Source of the DNA: Coturnix japonica
Lineage: Eukaryota > Chordata > Aves > Galliformes > Phasianidae
Direction of reading: 5' to 3'
Length of the DNA stretch: 64,000 bases
NCBI RefSeq assembly: GCF_001577835.2
Contig: NC_029516.1
Coordinates: 69,240,186 to 69,304,185 of the forward strand
Shown here: positions 1 through 11,115 of the stretch, piece by piece
Position numbering within the stretch: the first letter of the stretch is position 1
Layout of the letters: each line of letters begins with the position of its first letter
The notes under the pieces: generated by a model
What the model was told of the DNA's origin: nothing
Databases searched by the model: none
Seen by the model: the letters and a program-made list of their open reading frames with translations, nothing else
Translations under genes and position numbers: made by a program

Positions 1-455
1 GGGATAGTAATGGCAGTGTTATTACATTCCTTACTTTGAAGTTGCTGATAAATGCTTTGCAAGGTTGGGAAGTCGGGTTTCTTTGAGATACTATCACACA
101 GACATCCTGTAGACATTCTGCCTTATAATTATCTTGGATGCATGCACCAATAAGCATCTCGGATCCCACCACACATGTGACGGTCATACATCCTAGATTT
201 CTTTGTGCCTAGTTCTAGGTTGGCACCATAAGCTCTGCTTTCCCATTAAAATTGACAGGTGACAACTAAAAAAGCAAAACCAGCATGAGGTAGGTAGCAA
301 TTCAGAGTACACTTCCACTTCTTATGCAGCCAGGTAGCCAGATTTTTGCTAGCCTGTCCATAAGGCTCTACAGGCATATATGTTTTTAAAATCCTATTTT
401 CACTAACATTTTGCCTTTCCCTCCCCAATTCTTCTCCCCATTCTCATCCTTGGCC

Positions 456-656
456 CAGATGTGGCAGTTCAGCAGCCTCTTCTCCAGAGTGGACCGGTGG
501 CAGCTCAGCGATATGGTCTGCATGTCAGAGCACCTGAAGGAGTGTCCCTTCTACAAAGTGGAGAGTAAGACAGACCCCGTGCTACTGACCGGCATGTGCG
601 AGACTCCACAGCAGGTTCAAAAGACTTTGGTTTCCACCTTCAAGCGCAGGGTCTGA
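456..656 (+). CDS. 3'-terminal coding exon of an unrecognised gene (partial)
   Basis: A good splice acceptor (pyrimidine-rich run ending in ttggcccag) is followed by 66 open codons and a TGA. The product begins MWQFSSLFSRVDRWQLSDMV and ends in VSTFKRRV. It is rich in hydrophobic, Cys and basic residues, reads like a real protein tail rather than chance, and the stop is followed by an A/T-rich 3'UTR with several AATAAA signals. The rest of the gene lies to the left of the window. I do not recognise the family. By position it could be a gene that sits beyond SCNN1A/TNFRSF1A in other vertebrates, but nothing in these residues proves that. The exon start rests only on the acceptor. Confidence 0.55.
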   Translation, partial: QMWQFSSLFSRVDRWQLSDMVCMSEHLKECPFYKVESKTDPVLLTGMCETPQQVQKTLVSTFKRRV

Positions 657-1401
657 ATAGCTGGCTTCCCTTCCACCATGCTCCCTTCAAGGCCTTTAAG
701 AAGAGTTGGGAATTTGGGTATAAAGATTGTTACTTCCAACTGTCCTTTGAAAGTACAAAACTGGCTTCTTCCTAGATTTGGAACATCTTGTTTTTCTCTC
801 TTTTTTTTCCCCCCTGCATTATTTTAATTGTTAAATCTTCATCCAAAGTGTTCTGGCAAACTGACGGCATGTGCTTTCTGTTTATTTTTCTGTTCCCTGC
901 TTAATAGAGAACCCTGCAGAAAGCAATAAGGATATTGTTGGAACATAGCATCTTTGAATATAGGCTGATGCTCTTAGCTCCATGGCCCCAAGAGAAGTGG
1001 GAGTGGTCAATGCATGTAGCTTGACTAGATCTGAAACACCTCACTTGTGGCCAGAAAGCTGAGCTCTGGGAGAACAGATGAACATCCTGAAACGTAGCAG
1101 ATCTCAGGACTGCTCATCTTTCCAGGCAAAAATAATAAAGGCATCCCCAAAATTAAATGATCAAATAAAAACTCCAGTGAAGACTCAGGACAGCACCACA
1201 CAAACACAAACCATCCTTTAGGGCCCTGATTTGGGCTTATTTAGGACAACATTTGAGTGTAAACTTAAAGCTGAGATCATGGGATCATCAAAACCAAACC
1301 AAACCAAGTTACGCTGTGTTGGAAACAACCTGGTAACAGTTTATGGGGCTCAATTGAGTTTTTTTTTTCAATTTTTTTTTTTTCTGTTTCATTTCAAAAC
1401 C

Positions 1402-1407
1402 AATAAA
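1402..1407 (+). other. poly(A) signal AATAAA of the leftmost gene
   Basis: This AATAAA lies about 750 bp after the stop at 656. Other copies at 1134-1139 and 1511-1516 could serve as alternative ends. Confidence 0.4.
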
Positions 1408-1410
1408 GCC

Positions 1411-1865
1411 ATCAAAAATATCTGAAGCTGCTTTTAGAATGCCTTACCTCCTCAGTTTTGCAACTGTACATTGCAAATTGTAACTGTAAGCAATTGTAAA
1501 CAATTTGTCAAATAAAGATTTTTTTGGTAGAAGACCTTTAACAAACCACTCAGCACTGGTATGGACAATGTTTGATTCAGTTATGTGGGATGAAGTGTAT
1601 TTTTTATTTTGTAGAGTAGAAAAGTGATTAGGATTTGGTCTATTCTCTACTAAATGCACTACCTTAAAAATGAAATATGTTTGTTGAGGGAAATGCTGAA
1701 GCTGGTGAGGTGAAAATGGGTTAAAACATGCTGTACTTGAGACTTCTCGTTTTGGTGCAGATGTGAGATGTGGCTGGCACTGCACAGTCCTCTCCTACTG
1801 ATGGAGATCTTCTCCTGAAGATGCCATAATTTCACTTCCAGACTTATGAGCCTTTACTTAGAGGC
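1411..1865. other. Intergenic, nothing recognised
   Basis: A/T-rich unique sequence. It contains one further AATAAA at 1511-1516 and short open frames without splice or homology support. Confidence 0.4.
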
Positions 1866-1867
1866 TG

Positions 1868-2045
1868 GTGAAACACTGAAACAGTTGGCATGGAGAAGCT
1901 GTGGATATTTCATCTCTGGAGATGTGTAAGGCTGGGATGGATGGGATTCTTGGCAGACTGATCCAGTAGGTAGCAACCCTGCCCACAGCAGGGGGGTTTA
2001 ACTAGATGATCTTTCAGGTCCCCTCCAATCTAAGCCATTCTGTCA
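1868..2045 (+). mobile_element. CR1 LINE 3'-end fragment
   Basis: The run ending in gggggtttaactagatgatc, then a ccttccaatctaagccattctg-like tail, is the diverged 3' end of an avian CR1 element in plus orientation. It is 5'-truncated, as CR1 copies usually are. Confidence 0.75.
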
Positions 2046-2700
2046 CTGGCTTTGCTCCTTTCCCCAGCAGGAGGTGCCAACTTAAGGTACAGAGAGAGTG
2101 TAATCTCAGCAAACATTGTGGCTAGCAGTGTGGGTTAGAGATAGAGATGATGCTGCAACTTCTGCCTCTTAGGATCAGCCAGAGATATGGGTACAACTTC
2201 TAGGAGACTGGATTTGGATCATTTTCCTTCTAGTACTATTACAAGATACAGAAACAAGGTGTTAATTTGCAGAAAAAGAGACCAGTTAATCCCTGTATAC
2301 TTCTGTAAGCTGTAAATTTGGTTGAGTCAACAAGGTTCATTTACAGCCTGACCCTCAGCATATACAGTGGAAGCTGAAATCCACAGTGATCTCCAAATTA
2401 GCCTTATTAATCTAGGTCTGTGAGAAGGAAGACAGTACAGGGAAGTAGAGGTAGAGCAGTGCATATCCACCTGCAGATGCCAGCTTACCACTCATTTAAC
2501 ACTAGAGGAGAGATGTGTGCTAGTATCAGATGTATCCTATATAATCAGAGGAGGCATGCCAAGCTAGCTCAGTGTTGATGGCCCTGCTCATTAGCAGAGT
2601 CAGCAGAAGCTTCAGGAGCTGCAAGGAACAGAATTTACCCAAGCGTGGCACTAACATAATGCTGACTTAGTGTAAAAAGAGAGGCTATCTTTTGGATTCA
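2046..2700. other. Intergenic, nothing recognised
   Basis: Unique-looking sequence between two CR1 fragments. No exon-like frame with splice sites was seen on either strand. Confidence 0.35.
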
Positions 2701-2702
2701 GC

Positions 2703-3235
2703 AAATCATAGACTCACAGAACCATAGAATACCCCAGGTTGAAAGGGACCCATAAGGGTCACTGAGTCCTGCTTCTGGCTCCACACACAACCACCCTAAA
2801 TTCACACCCGTGTCTGAGAGAGACATCCAAATGCTTCTCGAGTTCTGCCAGTTTGGGGCTGTGCCCACTGCCCTGGGCAGCCTGTTCTATGCCCAACACC
2901 CTCTGGTGCAGAACCTGACCCTGACCCCGAATCTGTCCCTCCCCTGGCACAGCTCCATGCCGTTCCCTTGGGCCCTGTTGCGGTCACACAGAGCAGAGCT
3001 CAGCGCTGCCCGTCTGCTCCCTGTGAGGAGCTGCAGCTGCCATCAGGCCTCCCCTCAGCTCCTCTTGCTATGGGCTGAACAAATCATGAGACCTTAGCCA
3101 CTTCTCACATCTTCTCCAGACCATTCCTCATCCTCACAGCTATCCTTTAGATGCTCTCTCGTTGTTTTATGTCCTTATATTGTGGCATCCAAACCTGCAT
3201 GCAGTGCTCAAGCTGAGGCCATACCAGCAAAGAAC
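2703..3235 (-). mobile_element. CR1 LINE fragment
   Basis: It begins with the reverse-complemented CR1 tail (catagactcacagaaccatag, then gttgaaagggaccc) and runs on through typical CR1 3' sequence. It is old, and its open frames carry no functional domain. Confidence 0.75.
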
Positions 3236-4185
3236 AGGTACTTAGACTTCTTACATAGGCTTTTAACCTGACCTATAGAAAATTCAGATAAATAAGGCTG
3301 ACAGATTTTGTAGTGTTTCCTCTTGTTGGTAGAGCTGGGACCGAAAAGATGGGACTGGGGAAATCAGGGAGTTGAGAGCAGGGCAAAAAGGCCCTGATGT
3401 TTCTGTGCACTCCTCTTTTGCTGTCAACAACAGATTTTCTGGATAAATGCTTCTCCTTGAAGATGTGGATGTGGACTCCCTATTAGTGTTATACATTAAC
3501 ATGGGGTAGGTGGTATTTTTTCAGGAGTGCAAGGGTAAGTCACCTCCTGACACACCGGTCCAGACTGGGATAAGGAATTACTTGTCAGGTTCCCAGTTCT
3601 TAAAACTGAGCAAACACAGATAAGGTGAAGTTTATGGGAACGGTGTTTGTTATTTTGCAGAACTCTGTAACTCCTTCTTGCTTTCTCAAAAATAAAATTG
3701 ATTACGGTTAAAGAATGCATCAAAATCCACATCCTATCTTGTTTTCAGAGTTCCATTACATAACTTTATTTCTAAATATGGAAAGATTTTGCTTTCTAGA
3801 TCAGATATGGTAGTGCCTGTATTCTCACAGTCACTACTCTCTTTTTGTTTGCTCCTTTATTCAGTATAATTTCGTTGGTTTAAGACTATGGTTATGTATC
3901 AGCAACAGGTAGTTTCATTCTCTCATATTCAGTTTCTTCACCATTACAGCCCTCACTGGGTGCTCGTCAAGCTGGGAGATAAGGGGCTGTGTGCAGAAGG
4001 ATGATGTTAAGGAGGTTGCCATAGCACTTAGGAAGATGTCCAGCGGAACATGCAGCTCTGGGGGTGCTCCTCCCACTCCACTTTCCTCCTGCCTAAGCCC
4101 TCCTGCTAAGTCCCCTGTGCTTGGTAAAGATAGAGTTAACAGGCTCAGATTTGCTAGGATTGTGTTTCCCTTTTGCTTCTCCAGA

Positions 4186-4199
4186 GTGAAAGTGAAATT
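4186..4199 (+). promoter_or_regulatory. ISRE-like interferon response element upstream of TAPBPL
   Basis: The sequence GTGAAAGTGAAATT has two GAAA cores in the spacing bound by IRF and ISGF3 factors. It lies about 90 bp upstream of the TAPBPL start codon. A ccggaa ETS-like core follows at about 4215. MHC class I pathway genes are typically interferon-inducible, so the position fits, but binding is inferred. Confidence 0.55.
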
Positions 4200-4285
4200 A
4201 AAAGCGTGCTGCTGCCGGAAACCTGGGGCTGAGCCTGGTTCCAGCTCCTCTTTCTGAGCATTTTGGACCCCTCTTTAGGAGCAGT

Positions 4286-7200
4286 ATGATCCTGGCACTA
4301 ATTCTGTGCTGCTGCATGCTGCCTGTGCTGGCAGGTGAGCTGGGGCTGAGCCGGGGCTGTGTTTACACTGCTGCTGCTGCAGTGCCTGGGGAAGGGAAAG
4401 CTCCTGGGAGACCTGATTGCGGCCTTCCAGTATCTGAAGGAGGGCTGTAAGAAGGAAGGGAACAGACTCTTTAGCAGTTCTGTTGCCACAGGACAAGGGG
4501 ACATAGTTTCAAACTAAAAGAGGGCAGTTTTATATCGGATATAAGGAAGAAGTTTTTTTTCAAGAAGGATGGTGAGGCATTGGAACAGGTTTCCCAGAGA
4601 GGTGGTGGAAGTCCCATCCTTGGACACCCTCCGGTCAGGCTGGATGGGGCTCTGAGCAACCTGATGTAGCTGTAGGTGCTCCTATTGATTGCAGGGGGGT
4701 TGAGTTAGATGACCTGTAAATGTCTCAATTCTATGATTCTATGATTAAAGCAGCTCATGTACCAGTTCTTTTTCTTCTCCTAAGGGACAGTGGAAGACCC
4801 CACACCAGTGCCTGGGCTCCGCAAGGTGGATATTGTCCTTGACTGCTCCTATGTGGGAGAAGGAGGATTGCCAAGAGCTTTTGGTGGCTCCCAGCATCCT
4901 GCTACCCTGGTGCTGAGGGGACTCAGCATCACAGATGATGGCACCCTGGGAGATGTAACTGACTATGAGATCTCACAGGAAGACCACAGCTCCTCTCCTC
5001 CCATCATCTTTGAAGCCTCAGGTGAGTGAGGCATCAGAGCTGCCTCCAGGACATCGACCACTGACATGCTCCAGGCTTTTCCAAAAGGATTTTTAAGCAG
5101 AAATTAGACCATTACAAGGACTGCTGCACAAGTAACGCCTCCTGTTTTATTATGCTGGCCCAGAGGCACATGTTGATGGGATAGCAGTAGAACCTGAGCC
5201 TTCCCACCAATGTTCCATGACATTTTGTTGCTGTGTGACAGATGGCAGCAGAGGAGCAGTCTGATAAAATGGTGTCTGACATGGAAGTGCACATGAAGAG
5301 GAAGTGTGTCAATTAATTCCCCCATGAGGAAGCCCATGATACCACTGGCCTTATGGGCTGCTAGAGCACACTACTGGCTCATGTACAGCTTTCGGGATTT
5401 GAGGGTCTTGGTCAAAAACAAGTGGAAAATGAGTCAACAGGCAGCCAGGAAAGCCAGCTGTACCCTGAGCTGTATCAGGCCCAGCACTGCCAGCTGAGCA
5501 AGGAAAGGGATTGTCCTGCTCTGCTTTGCACTGGTGCAGTCTCACCTCAGGCACTGGGTGCAGGTTGGAGCACCACAGTTTCAAATGGACATAAAGCTAT
5601 AAGAGAGGGTCCAAAGGAAGGCTACAAAGATGGTGGAGAGTCTGGAGGGGAAGAAACATGAGGAGAAGCTGAGGTCCCCATGCTTTGTTCAGCCTTGAGC
5701 AGAGGAGGCTGAGGGGAGGCCTCATGGGATAGTCTGTAATTCTTTCAAGTACAGAAGACACTAAGTTAATTTCCAGTGATGTCAGTGGGAAGCATATGCA
5801 TCACTTATGGGGGTCACATAGGGTGCTTATGCCTACATGCTTTGACTAAAAAGCATTCAGACCCTAAAAGAATAACTTTACTGGTTACTTCATATATACA
5901 ACTTATTTGAGTCGGCTGAAGGGAATCTGTTTTGCATATTCCCCTTTTCTAACAGCTTCCTTTGCACACAGTAAACCCTGTGCTGGGTGAAATACAGCTA
6001 GTAGACTAAGTGATGTAAAGCAACCACAGCAAACATGACCTAATATTCTTTACAGACCTCCATTTGATAAACTTAGCCTTGCATTTCTGTGTTCTGACTG
6101 ACCCTGTAGTGCATGGTGTTTCTCATCTTATCAGCTTGCTCTGTCTTCCTTTCAGATCCAGACAATTAAATCTCTTCTCTCTCCTCACAGTGCAGCTAGT
6201 ATCCATCCCATACGCAGAGGTCCTGCTGCATGCAGATTGCAATGGGGAGGAAGTGAGCTGTGAGCTTTCCCCCTATAGTTTTCAGCAAGAGGGCGATGGT
6301 CTCTGCCCTGCCTCCTGGTTCCTGGCCACCATTCAGCTCTCCAGTGGGATCAGCATTGCCCTGCTGCTCAGGGGGCCCAGCTGCAGCAGCCAGAAGGAGG
6401 AGGGACACGATGTGACACTGCACCCAAAGCTGAGGATTCCAATGAGCAAGGAGGGGACTCTGCTGATGACAGGTGACCAGGTGGCCTGGGATCCCAACCC
6501 TGCTCAAGCAGGGACACCCAGAGCAGGTTGCCCAGGGCCATGTTCAAGTGCCTTCTGAAGGTCTCCAGGGAGACTCAAACAAGTGTTTGGTCCTTCAAGA
6601 CCACAGCATGTACTTGGTGTCCACTTGTTTGTTAACCCTGCTGACCCCACAGGGCTGGCTTTCTCCCAGCTCTTCTGCCCAGGTGGCCCCTGAATCATCA
6701 CACAAGGGGCCTGCTTGGGGTGAGGATGTCACTGCTCACACCTCCCACTTCAGAATGCCTTCTTTACCCACTTCAATTTAACTCACTGCTACTTCAGTTT
6801 AACTCACTGCTACTTCAGTTTAACTCACTGCTTGCCTGTAATCCTCTTTTCTGTTTATAGTGGAATTTCAATCATCATCAAACAACACTTCCCTGCGCAC
6901 ACGTCTTGGCAGCTCCATCATCCTTGACTGTCACTTTGCCTTGGCTCCCAGCTTCATACTGTCCTCCCTGGAATGGAGGAGGCAGCACCGAGGCAGAGGT
7001 CGCAGCATTTTCCGATACCATGTGGAGAATGCAGACCTGACAGCGCAGCCAAAAGTCCATGTAGATGTGGAGCAGCTGCTGCAGAATGGGGACGCAACGC
7101 TTACCTTGCAGGAAACAGCCGTGGATGATGAGGGAACATACATCTGCTTGGTGTCCACAGCACAGCACCAAGTCCAACACAATATCCAGCTGGTAGTGGC

Positions 7201-8747
7201 TGGTAAGGAAGGCACTGAAAGGTCAACCTGTTTCTCCCAGTACTTACTGTCACAGACAGCTTGTGGGTGGTTGCCATCTGTGTTCCCTTCTCAGTTTCTG
7301 ACCCAGTCAATTCCCTGTCTGTTTCCTTCCAGAGCCCCCAAGAGTTCGTGTGTTTCCAACAGAGGTGTCATTCAAGAGAGATGAGACCATTACTCTGACC
7401 TGCATCATTGCTGGCTATTACCCCCTGGATGTCTCCGTGACCTGGACACAGAAGACTCCAAAGGATGAGGTAGAAATCAATCTGTCAAACACACGCTTCT
7501 CCAGTCACCGGCAAAGCCAAGATGGCACCTACAGCGTCACCTCCTACCTCAGCATCAGCTCAGCCACAGTGCAGGCTCCAGCCACCTACACCTGCCATGT
7601 TTCACATGTGGCTCTGGAGGCTCCCATCTCCATCAGCACTCATCTGATGGTACCAGGTGAGTGTCAAGTCAAGTGACATATTCTTCATCCTGCCAACACC
7701 TGCTGCCACCTCATTGCCCATAACAAGGACTAAAATCTCTGGGGTGCGCCACACACGCCTGCTTCTCCCTGCTTTCCTCTTGTACCCATCCTCTCTTCCC
7801 TTTCACTCCCTTAGCCTAAAAATTTTGGGTCAGCAATTACTTCATTTCCTACAAGGGATGAGAGATATTATGACTAAAAACAGAGCACTTGGACAGAGAC
7901 AAAGAGAACAGCCATGCCCAAGGAGCTGGACATCCAGCTGGACTCGTTGTTCAACTGGAGGCTGAAGCTGCTGGGGAGCTGTACTCCCAGCACTGCAAAA
8001 AGTGCTGCTCCCCTTTAGATTTGATGTGCTGTCAGTGTTCTTGCTCTCCTCCCCAGCAGGAGATTGCTCTCCTTTCTCCTGACCCATCAGGGAAAAACAA
8101 GCAATGCTGTCATTTTACAAGTTACCAGATATCTGTCTACCCAATATATCTTGGCCCTGTGTTCATGGCCTTAGTGCATGTGTTTTGTGACATAGCTGAC
8201 AAGAGTGTGTGTTGTCAGATGCCGGGGAGTTTGATGAGCTGCGACAATCACTGGCTGCTCAAGTGCATGTGACATCTCTGATCCTCTTCTTCCCCTACAG
8301 AACGTATGGAAATGGAAGGACTGGTGGGGGGAGCCATTGCCACTGCCATTTTCGTTTTTGTTCTCTTTGTTGTGCTCAGGAGGAAAAGACCAGGTAGGAG
8401 GCGAAGCCCTGAGCCATTTCCCTGATGTGGGAGATGGGACAAGCAACATCTTCCTGGCATTGGCAGCTCAATGCCATGGTCTGGCAGCCCTGTGGCTGCT
8501 GCTCCCTTTCCTCCCCTGCTCTGTAGTGTGCAAGGGTACAATCCCATAGCTGGAGGTCTGCGATCCTCCCAGTGCTGCTGAACATGGCAGGGCTGAAATG
8601 CTCTTCCCCATTTGCTTCTGGTGGATCCCTGCACAGGGGCAATGGTCTGTACGCTTTGTTATTTATGAAACTCATAATTTTTTCCCTTTATTTCTTTCCT
8701 TTTCAGCTGAACCAATGCCTGAACAACTTCTAACATCTTCAGAGTAG
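4286..8747 (+). CDS. TAPBPL: TAP-binding protein-like (TAPBPR), MHC class I peptide editor
   Basis: TAPBPR binds peptide-receptive MHC class I in the ER/Golgi and exchanges peptides; it is a tapasin relative that does not sit in the TAP complex. Coding exons: 4286-4334, 4785-5021, 6191-6472, 6861-7202, 7333-7656, 8301-8393 and 8707-8747, all phase 1, giving 455 aa (human 468). Exon 1 is a signal peptide (MILALILCCCMLPVLAG). Exons 2-3 form the N-terminal lumenal domain, with PPIIFEAS and the conserved ALLHADC-like LLHADCNGEEVSCE. Exon 4 is an Ig V-like domain (LDC...DEGTYIC). Exon 5 is Ig C1 (AGYYPLDVSVTW...YTCHVSH). Exon 6 is the membrane helix ending in RRKR. The cytoplasmic tail is short (about 15 aa) and has no KKxx retrieval motif, unlike tapasin. 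The domain match is to TAPBPR rather than to tapasin, which birds carry in the MHC on another chromosome. Introns 1, 2 and 3 hold transposon fragments. Confidence 0.93.
4497..4746 (+). mobile_element. CR1 LINE 3' fragment in TAPBPL intron 1
   Basis: Typical CR1 3' sequence: atataaggaagaagtttttt, then ggcattggaacaggtttccc, then gaggtggtggaagtcccatc, and a tail ending in repeated attctatg octamers (attctatgattctatgatt), the diagnostic CR1 3' terminus. Plus orientation. Confidence 0.85.
5100..5330 (+). mobile_element. Mariner-like DNA transposon fragment resembling Galluhop (5' end)
   Basis: The segment contains gctgcacaagtaacgcctcc, then agaggagcagtctgataaaa and gtctgacatggaagtgcaca. From memory these match the 5' terminal region and start of the transposase (MASDMEVHMK-like) of the chicken mariner element. 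Only about 230 bp remain. The transposase frame stops soon after its first codons and the rest is missing, so the copy is dead. It sits in TAPBPL intron 2 and directly abuts CR1 fragments on its right. Confidence 0.6.
5335..5415 (-). mobile_element. CR1 fragment, minus orientation
   Basis: The words gataccactggccttatggg and gagcacactactggctcatg match the same part of CR1 seen in the minus-oriented copy near 37,780. Confidence 0.6.
5416..5745 (+). mobile_element. CR1 LINE fragment, plus orientation
   Basis: It carries the late ORF2/3'-region words gttggagcaccacagtttca, aaggaaggctacaaagatgg and cagaggaggctgaggggagg. It lies back to back with the minus-strand CR1 piece on its left, which indicates nested or rearranged insertions in TAPBPL intron 2. 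Confidence 0.75.
5746..6190. other. TAPBPL intron 2, right part
   Basis: Intronic sequence without a recognised repeat, ending in the exon 3 acceptor (ctctctcctcacag). Confidence 0.6.
6500..6585 (-). mobile_element. Probable old CR1 fragment in TAPBPL intron 3
   Basis: The words agggacacccagagcaggtt, gcccagggccatgttcaagt and gaaggtctccagggagactc look like a diverged, reverse-oriented CR1 segment. Ends are uncertain. Confidence 0.5.
6770..6832 (+). repeat. 21-bp tandem repeat, three copies, before TAPBPL exon 4
   Basis: Copies at 6770-6790, 6791-6811 and 6812-6832 share ttcagtttaactcactgct; the first copy differs by one base. The array ends 28 bp before the exon 4 acceptor, in the branch-point zone. 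Confidence 0.85.
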
Positions 8748-8794
8748 AAGAAGGCTCATGTCAGCCACCTGCCCTCCACTGTCTCTCTTCTCTT

Positions 8795-9000
8795 AGAATC
8801 ATAGAATCACACATTACCCTGAGTTGGAAGGGACCCATAATGATCACTGAGTGCAGCTCCTGGCTTCACACAGGAGTGTCTGAAAATCAACCATATGACA
8901 GAGCACTGCCAAGAGTCTTCTTCAACTCCAGCAGTGTGGGGCCATGTCCACTGCCCTGCAGAGCCTGTTCTGCATCCTGCTTAGTAGAGTCAGTCTTGTC
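8795..9000 (-). mobile_element. CR1 LINE fragment inside the TAPBPL 3'UTR
   Basis: It starts with the reverse-complement CR1 tail (agaatcatagaatcacacat, gagttggaagggacccataa). It lies between the TAPBPL stop codon and its poly(A) signal, so it is transcribed antisense to CR1. Confidence 0.75.
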
Positions 9001-9464
9001 CAAGTACTGACAGAGATAATGGTTAGTACAGAAGGGGCTTACCCAGCTGGAGGAGCCGAGTGCCCATTCAAGGATGGAGTCTGAGAAGAGAGACAGGAAA
9101 TTGTGCTTTCACCTCAGAACAACACTGACAGCCTCAGCCCTGCTGGGATGCTGCATATAGATAAGTGTTTATATTACTGTACATGTGTGAGTCTGTATAG
9201 ATAGATGTAGGTGTAAATAGTTATACAGTTAATTTACATACATTGTGTATAGACACATAGCTGTAGATGTATATAGGTATATTTTCTTAATGCTTTAAGG
9301 TTTTAAGGAATATATTTATGTACGTGTGTATGTGTGTGTGTTTTAACCATAGAGCCAGGCAAATGTGTAGGCAAAACTGGTTAATCTTCAAACTGAGCAA
9401 GTTGCTTACATTGCAAGTCCAGCAGTCAGAACAAGATGATGAAAGTTCTCCCATGGAAAGCTAC

Positions 9465-9470
9465 AATAAA
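9465..9470 (+). other. poly(A) signal AATAAA of TAPBPL
   Basis: AATAAA in caataaaattttaattt, followed by an A-run at about 9480, roughly 720 bp after the TAPBPL stop. This is the first good signal downstream of the gene. Confidence 0.7.
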
Positions 9471-9499
9471 ATTTTAATTTAAAAAAAAAAAATAGATTG

Positions 9500-10160
9500 A
9501 AGTTTATCAAATAGAGATCTGTGGTTCTGCTGTTGGGAAAAATACAGGCACAATCAAATGTCTTTAAAATAGAATCACATATTCAGATTAGATGTGGATG
9601 TATTTTCAGAATAAGGAGTGTTTTGAATGGTAACAATTAAGCTTAAGCATTTTTAGATCAATAGGCTGAGATAATTTGCATCTCAGCATTATAAAAGCTT
9701 TGGCTGAGAAGGTGTCTGGTCCGATTGACTTTGGTATATTAGAATACTCAGGGAATCCCAAGATACTGGAAAAGCATGTGGTGCCAGTGTTCAGAGAGAA
9801 CTCTCATGTTTTGAGACACTGCTCTGACCTTACTACGACTGTTTCCCTTAATTACACCACTAAGTGTGGGCACCGATGGAACAACCAGCAGATACAGGCA
9901 CAGGGAGAACCAACAGCTGCAAGTTAAATATAGGCATGTTCCAACTAGGATAAGATAAAATATACACAGTGGTGAAGAGGATTTTCCTTGCTGCCTATCA
10001 GCAAAAATGGCAGACTATATCACGAGATCTTCAAATAAAGACCAGATTACTGTCATTTAATCAAAACCAGTTAATGACCTCAGTTAAAAGAGATATTGAT
10101 CTGTTAATTTAACAAATGTCTTTGTTGGGTATGGAATGAGAGCTGGTGATTTGCCCTTCT
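9500..10160. other. Intergenic, nothing recognised
   Basis: Unique-looking A/T-rich sequence downstream of TAPBPL. No exon-like frame with both splice signals was found. Confidence 0.35.
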
Positions 10161-10164
10161 TTTC

Positions 10165-11115
10165 ATAGAATCATAGAATTGCTCAGGTTGGAAAAGACCT
10201 TCAAGATCATTAAGTCCAACCACAACCTAAACATAGTACCCTAACTTGAACAATCTTTTGCTAAATCATATCTCTGAGCACCACATCCAAACAGTTTTTA
10301 AACACATTCAGGGATGGTGACTCAACCACCTCCCTGGGGAGCCTATTCAAATGCTTAACTACCCTTTCTGTAAAGATTTTCCTGATATCCAACATAATCT
10401 GGCACAGCTCGAGGCCATTTTCCCTTATCCATCTGTCCCCATGGACTTGTGAGTGTCCAGCTTTCAGAGCAGGTCCAAAACCATCTCATCATGGATTATG
10501 CAGGGCCTATTCTGTTCCCCATCCCTATCTACCAGTACAAGGGGCTGTGTGCCCAGGGAGTAACTAGTCTTACTATTAAAAACTGAGGCAAAGAAGGCTC
10601 TAAGTACCTCAGCCTTATCCTATTCCCTGGTCACCATATTGCCCTCAGCATCCAAGAAGGGATGGAGATAGCCCTCCTCATGTTGTTGATGCATTTATAT
10701 AAATATTTTTATCCTTCACCATAGTGGCCAAGTTCAGTTCTAGGTCAGCTTTGGCCTTTCTAATTTTCTCCCTGCACAGCTTCACTAGGTACTTGTAATC
10801 CTTATGTATATCTTGCCCACTCTTCCAAAGACCATAAACTCTCAACCCCATCATTACCATTATTGATTTCCATACATTCACATTCTTTCTGAACATAGAG
10901 GGCTACACCACCGCCTTTCTTGCCTTGCCCATCTCTTTTGAAAAGTCAGTAGCCATCCATCACAACACTCCACCTGTGTGAGTCATTCTACCATGTTTCT
11001 GTGATGGCAACTATATCATAGCTCATAGCTTTCTGATCGCACAATTGCCTCCAGCTCCTCCTGTTATTACCCATGTAAGAGCACCTGAGCCTGGCCATCA
11101 TTTGAGTGGGAACAG
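10165..11115 (-). mobile_element. Long CR1 LINE copy, internally deleted
   Basis: The left end is the reverse-complement CR1 3' tail (catagaattgctcaggttgg). On the minus strand at 10678-10896 is a CR1 ORF2 segment with LCREKIRKAKADLELNLA, which lies between the endonuclease and reverse transcriptase domains. Further right, about 10,900-11,100, sequence corresponding to the endonuclease region (atccatcacaacactccacc, gtttctgtgatggcaac) is recognisable. The 3' tail lies only about 500 bp from the ORF2 segment instead of roughly 2 kb, so most of the reverse transcriptase is deleted and the copy is dead. Confidence 0.75.

Noticed and set aside
6064-6558. 164-codon open frame as a separate gene
   Set aside because: It is TAPBPL exon 3 read through into both neighbouring introns.
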